DNA of 11,933 nt. It comes from Arenicellales bacterium. GTDB lineage: Bacteria > Pseudomonadota > Gammaproteobacteria > Arenicellales > UBA868. The notes beneath the pieces are model-generated. The model was not told the DNA's origin. It did no database searches and worked only from the letters and a program-made list of their open reading frames with translations. The stretch spans positions 1 through 11,933 of the forward strand of contig JAPKAJ010000055.1 of NCBI GenBank assembly GCA_028825345.1, given 5' to 3'. Shown here piece after piece: positions 6,743 to 11,933 of this stretch. Position 1 is the stretch's first letter. Every line of letters starts with the position of its first letter. A program made the translations under genes and the position numbers.

Positions 6743-6753
6743 CCTGCTAACTT

Positions 6754-7335
6754 ATGACTCGACTGGCTGTCATAGGTTTTGGCTCTTTGATCTGGGATCT
6801 CGATGATCTTGCACCACATGTGACAGGTGACTGGCAAATGTACTACGGCCCTATCCTGCCGCTGGAATTCTCCCTGGTATCCCGCAAACGCCAACACGCA
6901 CTGGCACTGGTAATCGACCATACCGACGGGCTACCCTGCCCGACCTGTGTGATCGACAGTACCCGCGAATTACTGGAAGAGGCGGTAGTCGACCTGGCCG
7001 CCCGCGAACGAACTACCATCGACAATATTGGTTTTGTTGACCCGATTACGGGCGATTCGCATTCGACTCATGAAACCACCCGGGAAACCCTCTGGAACTG
7101 GGTACAGAACTCCAACTACGACGGCGCGGTATGGACCGACGGCACACGCAACTTCGAGGCACTGACTGGCCGTCGGTTCGATCTGCAGGCCGCCATGGAC
7201 CACCTCTGGGCGCTGAGCGGTGATGGACTTACCGAGGCTCGGCAGTACATTCACAACGCGCCTGCCGAAGTGGATACACCACTGCGCCGGGCTCTGAAGG
7301 ACTCGTCGTGGTGGAACCATGTGCCCAACGGTTGA
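6754..7335 (+). CDS. Gamma-glutamylcyclotransferase-like protein
   Basis: This 193-residue protein begins TRLAVIGFGSLIWDL. The hydrophobic strand followed by G-[FY]-GSL (8-12) is the glycine-rich substrate loop of the gamma-glutamylcyclotransferase (BtrG/ChaC-like) fold, and LPLEFSLVSRKRQHALALVI (35-54) looks like the following core strands. Enzymes of this fold act on gamma-glutamyl peptides or related amides. The catalytic glutamate cannot be placed with confidence, and the C-terminal half (DGAVWTDG, TEARQYIHNAPAEVDTPLRRAL) is typical of an uncharacterised subgroup, so substrate and activity are open. It is the first gene of a chain, its end overlapping gluQ by 17 nt. No Shine-Dalgarno is seen before the ATG; the hairpin at 6713-6742 lies there instead. 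Confidence 0.65.
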   Translation: MTRLAVIGFGSLIWDLDDLAPHVTGDWQMYYGPILPLEFSLVSRKRQHALALVIDHTDGLPCPTCVIDSTRELLEEAVVDLAARERTTIDNIGFVDPITGDSHSTHETTRETLWNWVQNSNYDGAVWTDGTRNFEALTGRRFDLQAAMDHLWALSGDGLTEARQYIHNAPAEVDTPLRRALKDSSWWNHVPNG

Positions 7336-8299
7336 CCCAGCCATTTATCAACCTGCCTCGCAAAAGGATTCGCGCGCACCATACGTAGGCCGTTTCGCTC
7401 CATCACCAACCGGGCAACTGCATTTTGGCTCACTGGTAGCGGCCGTAGCGAGCTTCGCCGATGCCAAGCACCACAATGGCGCATGGCTGTTGCGCATCGA
7501 TGATGTTGACCAGGGTCGCACAGTCCCTGGGGCAGCCGAAGAGTTCATGGTCACGCTGAAGGCTTTCGGTTTTAACTGGGATGGAACCGTACACTGGCAG
7601 TCGCAGCGCGAAGACCGCTACCGGAAAGCCATTAACCAATTGCGCCAGCGCGGCCTGGCATATCCGTGCCGGTGTTCAAGGCGGCAGATCGAAGCTGCTG
7701 GTCGGCATGGCAAAGACGGTATCATCTATCCAGGCACCTGCCGCACCTGGGACGGTACCGGATCTGGGCAGGTATCGTTGCGTTTGCGTTTGCGTACTGA
7801 CGACCGGGAAATTAAGATCCACGACCAGATCTGTAACACCGTTAACCAGAATCTTGAATGCGACAGTGGCGACTTTATTATCCGACGCGCCGACGGCTTT
7901 ACCGCCTATCAACTCGCGGTGGTTGTCGATGATTTTCTTGACCAGGTAACTCATGTGATACGCGGCGCCGATCTTGCCTTATCAACACCGCGCCAGGTCT
8001 ACCTACAGCAACTGCTGGACTACCCAACCCCTACCTATGCCCACGTACCCCTGGTACGAGACCGTGACGGTCGCAAGATCAGCAAGCGTGATGACGCCCG
8101 TCCAGTACAGTCCACAAGACCATTGCCTGCGCTGCATGCGGCCTGGGCATGGCTGGGTCAACAACCCTTGCATGAGTCTTGCCGTAACGTTGATGAATTC
8201 TGGGCAATGGCCATCCCAAGCTGGTCAATGCAGGCACTGAGTAATCTCCATCCCCTACCGATCCAAACCAACCAGGAACCCCGTGACAGGCCCGCTTGA
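7319..8299 (+). CDS. gluQ: Glutamyl-Q tRNA(Asp) synthetase
   Basis: GluQ is a shortened paralog of glutamyl-tRNA synthetase. It attaches glutamate to the queuosine at position 34 of tRNA-Asp and lacks the anticodon-binding domain, which agrees with the 326-residue length. YVGRFAPSPTGQLHFGSLVA (22-41) holds the HIGH-type motif as HFGS (35-38), and GRKISKRD (251-258) is the KMSKS-type loop. Cys117, Cys119, Tyr137 and Cys141 (CRCS...YPGTC) match the zinc site of the family. RIDDVDQGR (59-67) and ADGFTAYQLAVVVDD (191-205) are further signatures. The N-terminus is about 15 residues longer than in E. coli GluQ, but no other in-frame Met precedes the conserved core. The gene overlaps both neighbours by 17 nt. 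gluQ often lies downstream of dksA, which is not the case here. Confidence 0.95.
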   Translation: MCPTVDPAIYQPASQKDSRAPYVGRFAPSPTGQLHFGSLVAAVASFADAKHHNGAWLLRIDDVDQGRTVPGAAEEFMVTLKAFGFNWDGTVHWQSQREDRYRKAINQLRQRGLAYPCRCSRRQIEAAGRHGKDGIIYPGTCRTWDGTGSGQVSLRLRLRTDDREIKIHDQICNTVNQNLECDSGDFIIRRADGFTAYQLAVVVDDFLDQVTHVIRGADLALSTPRQVYLQQLLDYPTPTYAHVPLVRDRDGRKISKRDDARPVQSTRPLPALHAAWAWLGQQPLHESCRNVDEFWAMAIPSWSMQALSNLHPLPIQTNQEPRDRPA

Positions 8300-8906
8300 A
8301 ATACTGAACTTCTGGTTCGCAGATTCTCTGGACTCAGTGGACAAGCTGGCTGGCCGCCAAGCAGTCTGGTTTGTGCCTGATCCCAAGTTCGATAATGAAA
8401 TTAGAGCCCGGTTTCACCGACTACCGGATCTTGCGATAGGTGGAGACCTGGACCACTGGAGCAACGACGTCAGAAATACGCTGGCACTCATACTGGTCCT
8501 GGATCAGTTTCCGCGAAATATGTATCGCAATACAGCGCATGCGTTTGACTATGACAGTGCAGCGCTAGGCCTCGCTCGCAAGGTTGTAGATCAGGATGCT
8601 CATCTGGACCTGCATCCGATCGAGCAGGTTTTTCTGTTTTTACCCTTTGAGCACTCCGAAGCAATGGATGACCAGATTCGCGCAGTAGAGCTCTATCAAA
8701 TCCTAGCTGGGCGGTGCCTTGAGCCCTACCAACAAGCTGCACAGACCGCGCTGGATTACGCCAACAGGCATTACGACATTATTGAGCGCTTTGGCCGGTT
8801 TCCCCACCGCAATGCCATTCTTGGCAGAGTCTCTACGCCCGAAGAAAGAGGTTTTCTGGAATCCGGGGGTGACACCTTCGGCGTCGTGTTGCCGGTAGAC
8901 TCCTGA
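8283..8906 (+). CDS. DUF924 family protein
   Basis: A 207-residue protein matching the DUF924 family of bacterial and fungal proteins, which have an all-helical TPR-like fold and no known biochemical activity. The family landmarks are EILNFWFADS (6-15), ALILVLDQFPRNMYR (68-82), LHPIEQVFLFLPFEHSE (110-126) and ERFGRFPHRNAILGRVST (168-185). The conserved Arg, His, Asp and Glu residues in these motifs could form a binding site, but no substrate is known. The start is GTG at 8283, preceded four bases upstream by AGGAA (8274-8278). It overlaps the end of gluQ by 17 nt, so the two are almost certainly co-transcribed and probably translationally coupled. It appears cytoplasmic. Confidence 0.92.
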   Translation: MTGPLEILNFWFADSLDSVDKLAGRQAVWFVPDPKFDNEIRARFHRLPDLAIGGDLDHWSNDVRNTLALILVLDQFPRNMYRNTAHAFDYDSAALGLARKVVDQDAHLDLHPIEQVFLFLPFEHSEAMDDQIRAVELYQILAGRCLEPYQQAAQTALDYANRHYDIIERFGRFPHRNAILGRVSTPEERGFLESGGDTFGVVLPVDS

Positions 8907-8998
8907 TGCCAAAGAAAGTTCTGGAATCATGCTGGATTTTCCGATCTGCCCGGATTCTTGAGGTGTCGCCCATGCATCAGCGCTATCTCAAAGCTTAA
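8906..8998 (+). CDS. Possible 30-residue ORF coupled to the DUF924 gene
   Basis: The DUF924 stop and an ATG share a base (TGATG, 8904-8908), and the frame stays open for 30 codons to TAA at 8996-8998. The peptide starts MPKKVLESCWIFRSAR and is basic, with no recognised motif. The stop/start arrangement suits translational reinitiation, but the length is compatible with chance. The rest of the spacer before the pirin gene (8999-9037) shows nothing. Confidence 0.2.
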   Translation: MPKKVLESCWIFRSARILEVSPMHQRYLKA

Positions 8999-9037
8999 GA
9001 AGAAAATCCGAACCTTGCCCCAGAACCCACTTACCCA

Positions 9038-9958
9038 ATGGTCAAACAGGCTGTTGAATCTTATGAAACTAACGCCATGACAGAGCAATCGTCAGATCAA
9101 TCGCCAAGCCAATTGCGCACGGTTCTTAAGATCATCCCAGGCATGGCCACGTCCGATGGTGCCGGAGTCAGCCTGACCCGGTATATCGGCTCAGCGCAAC
9201 TAGATCACCTGGATCCGTTTTTGATGCTGGATTTTTTCGAATCAGATAATCCGGATGACTATATTGCCGGCTTTCCTGCTCACCCCCATCGCGGGTTCGA
9301 GACCGTGACTTATCTGCTCGCCGGTAGAATGCGCCATGAAGACAGTACCGGGCACGGCGGCGTTATTGAGGCCGGCGGTATACAGTGGATGAGCGCCGGA
9401 CGCGGCATCATCCACTCGGAGATGCCCGAACAGGAACATGGTCGCCTGGCCGGCTTTCAGTTGTGGGTCAACCTGCCGGGCCGTTTGAAGATGAGCTCTC
9501 CCGATTACCGAGAATTTCCCGCCGACGATATCCCTGAAGAAGTTCGCGATAACGGAGTCACGATACGTGTCATCACAGGAACGACCTCGGGCGGTACCCA
9601 GGGCCCAGTCGCCAACGTGGTAACCCGACCACTGTATTTGGATGTCAGTATGCCCCCGGGCAGTGAATTTATTGAGTCACTGCTACCAGATCAATCGGCT
9701 TTCGTGTTTGTTATTGACGGCGCCATAACTATTGGCGGGCGCACAACGCAAAATAGCCGTACGGTATCAAGTCGTCAACTTGCGGTGCTCGCACCCGGAA
9801 AACAAGTGAATATAGTCGCAGATGATGACGCTTGTCGTTTTCTGTTGGTCGCAGCCGACCCGATTGGTGAGCCAGTCTCACGCCATGGACCCTTCGTCAT
9901 GAACACTCACGAGGAGATCATCCAGGCTGTGCACGATTTCAACGCCGGAAATTTTTAA
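9038..9958 (+). CDS. Pirin family protein (bicupin)
   Basis: Pirins are iron-binding double cupins. Bacterial members include quercetin-2,3-dioxygenase-like enzymes and regulators of central metabolism, so the biological role here is open. The metal ligands are all present in the first cupin: His82 and His84 in GFPAHPHRGFETVTYLLAG (78-96), and His126 and Glu128 in WMSAGRGIIHSEMP (117-130). FQLWVNLPGRLKM and PDYREFPADDIPE continue the family pattern, and the C-terminal cupin runs from about 195 to 306. At 306 residues (293 from the alternative ATG at 9077) it has normal length. Neither start has a Shine-Dalgarno, and the conserved region starts after both, so the 9077 start is equally possible. 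The gene has its own 5' spacer and appears to be a separate unit. Confidence 0.93.
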   Translation: MVKQAVESYETNAMTEQSSDQSPSQLRTVLKIIPGMATSDGAGVSLTRYIGSAQLDHLDPFLMLDFFESDNPDDYIAGFPAHPHRGFETVTYLLAGRMRHEDSTGHGGVIEAGGIQWMSAGRGIIHSEMPEQEHGRLAGFQLWVNLPGRLKMSSPDYREFPADDIPEEVRDNGVTIRVITGTTSGGTQGPVANVVTRPLYLDVSMPPGSEFIESLLPDQSAFVFVIDGAITIGGRTTQNSRTVSSRQLAVLAPGKQVNIVADDDACRFLLVAADPIGEPVSRHGPFVMNTHEEIIQAVHDFNAGNF

Positions 9959-9993
9959 AGAAACCCTAAATACACACCAGCGTATTGAGTGGC

Positions 9994-10074
9994 CTTGCTC
10001 GCCCGCAGCATCATCTGCGCCACGATGCGTTTTCACTTGCGAGCCGATCAGAAAAGTTTTCCCGGGCGAGCAAG
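9994..10074 (+). repeat. Perfect 12-bp inverted repeat upstream of the EamA pair
   Basis: CTTGCTCGCCCG (9994-10005) and CGGGCGAGCAAG (10063-10074) are exact reverse complements 57 bases apart. The interval contains smaller dyads: GCATC/GATGC (10008-10012, 10024-10028) and GAAAAGTTTTC (10051-10061). GCGAGC at 10039-10044 could pair instead with GCTCGC inside the left arm (9997-10002), giving alternative folds. It lies in the 139-bp gap between pirin and the first transporter. It could be a structured 5' leader or the remains of a small repeat element. No target duplication flanks it. Confidence 0.5.
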
Positions 10075-10093
10075 CGCATTCTATAGAATGCGC
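10074..10093. promoter_or_regulatory. Perfect 20-bp palindrome next to the EamA start codon (candidate operator/promoter)
   Basis: GCGCATTCTATAGAATGCGC is self-complementary over all 20 bases and ends four bases before the ATG at 10098. Its centre contains TATAGA (10082-10087) and TAGAAT (10084-10089), each close to a -10 box and followed by a GC-rich discriminator-like GCGCGGCC. If that -10 is used, transcription would start almost at the ATG, giving a nearly leaderless mRNA with the palindrome as a repressor site. No good -35 is seen. If transcription starts upstream, the same sequence would form a hairpin at the start codon. Confidence 0.5.
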
Positions 10094-10097
10094 GGCC

Positions 10098-10973
10098 ATG
10101 AGCAACAAAACGGATCAATTCAAGGGCGTCGCACTATGCCTTAGCGGCATTATCCTGATCAGTCCCGACAGCCTGTTGCTGCGGTTAATTAATGCCGACG
10201 TATGGACGCTGGTTTTCTACCGTGGAGGCCTTTCCGCACTTGGGCTGATCCTCATTACATCGGTGCTGGATCGCCCTCAGGGTTGGAGGCGGCTTTTCAG
10301 TATCGGCCGACACGGCATAACAGTTGCTGTTATTTTTGCAGTCGGCTCTTTATGTTTCGTTTTCGCGATCATGAATACGGCTGTGGCCAATGCACTGGTG
10401 ATCATGAGTGTTTCGCCCCTCATAGCGGCTCTGCTGAGTCACTTTATTTTTCATGAACCCATTACGCTTCGCACCTGGCTGGCGGCCGTGATTATCGTCA
10501 TTGGCCTGGCCCTGGTTTTCTCGGGCAGCATGGAAGGTGGCGGTACCGCCGGTGATCTCGCTGCGTTAGCTGTCAGCTTTTCGCTGGCATTCAACTTCGT
10601 CATGATTCGCAAACACCGTGCCATAAGCATGATTCCGGCAATGGCCTGGAGCGGCACGCTCGTCTGCCTGGTGGCTTGGCCTTTTGCCACTCCGACAAGT
10701 GTCCACGGGCAAGCGTTGACCTTTATGTTGCTGCTGGGACTGGTGATCGTGCCAGTCAGTATTGCGCTAATCACTTTGAGTCCAAGGTATATCTCTGCGC
10801 CAGAGGCAAGTCTCATCATGCGCCTGGAAGCGTTGCTTGCGCCACTTTGGGTCTGGCTGGTACTGGGAGAGATACCGAGCCAGCAGACATTGATTGGCGG
10901 GAGCCTCATCATTGCGACTCTGGTGGGGTTGTCCATAGCCACACTCTATTCCGGACCCGCACGCACGCCGTGA
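10098..10973 (+). CDS. EamA-family (DMT superfamily) transporter, first of a tandem pair
   Basis: A 291-residue integral inner-membrane protein with about ten hydrophobic helices arranged as two EamA halves, the usual drug/metabolite exporter design. Family features include FYRGGLSALGLI (40-51) in the second helix, NTAVANALVIMSVSPLIAAL (93-112) in the fourth, IGLALVFSG (135-143), and in the second half SPRYISAPEASLIMRLEAL (228-246) with APLWVWLVLGEIPS (248-261). Substrates of this family range from amino acids to nucleosides and cannot be told from sequence. The ATG at 10098 has no Shine-Dalgarno and directly follows a 20-bp palindrome. Its stop overlaps the GTG start of the next gene, a paralog of nearly equal size. 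Confidence 0.92.
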   Translation: MSNKTDQFKGVALCLSGIILISPDSLLLRLINADVWTLVFYRGGLSALGLILITSVLDRPQGWRRLFSIGRHGITVAVIFAVGSLCFVFAIMNTAVANALVIMSVSPLIAALLSHFIFHEPITLRTWLAAVIIVIGLALVFSGSMEGGGTAGDLAALAVSFSLAFNFVMIRKHRAISMIPAMAWSGTLVCLVAWPFATPTSVHGQALTFMLLLGLVIVPVSIALITLSPRYISAPEASLIMRLEALLAPLWVWLVLGEIPSQQTLIGGSLIIATLVGLSIATLYSGPARTP

Positions 10974-11854
10974 CCGCCTACGCGACAATCCCAGCGCGCA
11001 CGTTCTCCGAGCGTTTCGCAGTGCCGCTGATTGCCTGCAGCAGCCTACTGATCTCCGTCAACGGCTTCATGCTGCGCAGTATTGAAACCGCAAACGAGTG
11101 GCAGGTTATTTTCGGACGCCAGGCGTTCTTTACGTTCGCGGTGCTGGCTATGCTGATCTTGCGTTACCGCTGGCGGTTGCCGCGAATGTTTTTGGACTGC
11201 GGTTGGTTTGGCCTCGGCGCCGGCGTTTGCCTGGGCCTGGCTAATCCTACGGTGATCTTGGCAATGACCCACACGACAATCGCCAATGCCCTGTTTACAC
11301 TGAGCGCCTGTCCACTCATCACGGCGGTGCTTGCTTGGCTCATACTGCGCGAGAAACTGTCCCGCTCAACGCTCATTGCCATCGCGGTAGCTATGATCGG
11401 TATCGGTATCATGGTTGTCGATGGGCTGGGCGGGGGTTCAGTGCTGGGTAATGCCCTGGCGCTTTTGTGTGCGGTGTTTTTTTCGATGTTCGTGATATTC
11501 CTGCGCCTGGGGAAGGACCGGAATATGCTGCCTGTCAGCTTCATGGGTGGAGTCATTAGCATGTGTATCGGGCTCACGGGTGCCGGCTTTGATTATCACC
11601 TGACGGTGCACGACAGTCTGATCTGCCTGCTCTGGGGCGGCATTATCGTGACGGTGGTTCATTTTCTGTTCATCCAGAGTTCACGCTACGTGGCGAGCGC
11701 CGAGATCATGCTCATCGTCCTCATTGAGTTCGCTCTGGGACCGATATGGGTCTGGCTGGGCTTTGGTGAACATCCAAGCGCTACTGCCCTTGCCGGGGGC
11801 TCGCTGGTACTCGTAGCTGTCGCTGGTCGTGCGCTGCTGATGTTGCGGCAATAA
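10970..11854 (+). CDS. EamA-family (DMT superfamily) transporter, second of a tandem pair
   Basis: A 294-residue, about ten-helix membrane protein paralogous to the preceding one. Matching segments are HTTIANALFTLSACPLITAV (101-120) against the fourth helix of the first protein, and SSRYVASAEIMLIVLIEFAL then GPIWVWLGFGEHPS (257-270) against its C-terminal half. The start is GTG at 10970, whose last two bases and the next A form the upstream TGA (GTGA overlap). The frame is open further upstream to 10676, but that part lies inside the first gene and is not EamA-like. Shine-Dalgarno is absent, so expression should depend on translational coupling to the first gene. The pair might work as two independent transporters or as a heteromer; the latter is only inference. 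Confidence 0.9.
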   Translation: MTAYATIPARTFSERFAVPLIACSSLLISVNGFMLRSIETANEWQVIFGRQAFFTFAVLAMLILRYRWRLPRMFLDCGWFGLGAGVCLGLANPTVILAMTHTTIANALFTLSACPLITAVLAWLILREKLSRSTLIAIAVAMIGIGIMVVDGLGGGSVLGNALALLCAVFFSMFVIFLRLGKDRNMLPVSFMGGVISMCIGLTGAGFDYHLTVHDSLICLLWGGIIVTVVHFLFIQSSRYVASAEIMLIVLIEFALGPIWVWLGFGEHPSATALAGGSLVLVAVAGRALLMLRQ

Positions 11855-11884
11855 AGTGTGGCTGAAAACTGCAACTTGTGAAAT

Positions 11885-11896
11885 AGTTTATAAACT
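11885..11896. promoter_or_regulatory. 12-bp palindrome with -10-like core before a possible downstream gene
   Basis: AGTTTATAAACT is a perfect palindrome in an AT-rich stretch after the last transporter gene. TATAAA (11889-11894) could be a -10 box, with transcription starting a few bases before the ATG at 11906. No convincing -35 is seen. Confidence 0.3.
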
Positions 11897-11905
11897 CTGA
11901 AATAT

Positions 11906-11933
11906 ATGAGCGCCTACAGCTGGTACCCTGCCC
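11906..11933 (+). CDS. Possible 5' end of the next gene (partial)
   Basis: An ATG at 11906 opens a frame reading MSAYSWYPA to the window edge. The AT-rich promoter-like sequence before it is the only support. Nine codons are too few to identify a product, and no Shine-Dalgarno is clear. Confidence 0.25.

Noticed and set aside
7778..7795. Three tandem TTGCGT hexamers inside gluQ
   Set aside because: They encode an in-frame Leu-Arg alternation in a beta strand that is similar in other GluQ proteins, so this is probably codon coincidence rather than a phase-variable repeat.
9994..10074. Inverted repeat read as a mini-transposon or integron attC site
   Set aside because: No target-site duplication flanks it, and no GTTRRRY-type core or integrase gene is present.
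10676..10969. 98-codon N-terminal extension of the second EamA protein
   Set aside because: It overlaps the first transporter in another frame, is not hydrophobic in the EamA pattern, and the GTG at 10970 gives a family-length protein.

Overview
The window looks like chromosomal DNA from a gammaproteobacterium that fixes CO2 through the Calvin-Benson cycle, plausibly a sulfur oxidizer or a related lithoautotroph. The main grounds are a type I (proteobacterial) phosphoribulokinase gene divergent from a CbbR-like LysR regulator. Proteobacterial housekeeping genes (fused CysG, GluQ, DUF924, pirin, a Lon-N domain protein) agree with this. The taxonomic call is inference. I see no rRNA, tRNA, CRISPR array, insertion sequence or phage gene. 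Coding density is high, and several genes overlap.

Layout. (1) 8-3082: cbbR (-) and prk (+) diverge around an AT-rich 193-bp control region packed with GAATAAG/CTTATTC half-sites. prk converges on, and overlaps by 7 nt, a minus-strand TrpD-like (glycosyltransferase family 3 fold) protein that lacks the usual PRPP-binding signature. (2) 3288-5781, plus strand: a small Sel1-repeat protein, a 255-bp gap holding a possible 28-residue leader ORF, then the trifunctional siroheme synthase cysG overlapping a small Rieske [2Fe-2S] protein. (3) 5946-6599, minus strand: a Lon N-terminal-domain protein, separated from the Rieske gene by a long imperfect inverted repeat. (4) 6754-8906, plus strand: a chained unit of a gamma-glutamylcyclotransferase-like protein, gluQ and a DUF924 protein. 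Each junction is a 17-nt overlap. A 30-codon ORF follows at a TGATG junction. (5) 9038-9958: a pirin-family cupin. (6) 10098-11854: two tandem paralogous EamA-type 10-TM transporters joined by a GTGA start/stop overlap, behind a leader region rich in dyad symmetry that includes a perfect 20-bp palindrome four bases before the start codon. (7) The last ~80 bp are AT-rich and may carry the promoter and first codons of the next gene.

How the parts work together. CbbR and Prk are regulator and committed enzyme of CO2 fixation. The neighbouring TrpD-like protein may be linked to that locus by position, but its role is unknown. CysG makes siroheme for sulfite or nitrite reductases, and the co-translated Rieske protein is a plausible electron carrier for such chemistry. 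GluQ modifies the queuosine of tRNA-Asp; its two partners look like small-metabolite or unknown-function enzymes. The strongest non-coding signals are the CbbR-type operator array and the EamA leader. I found no obvious new defence or mobile system.
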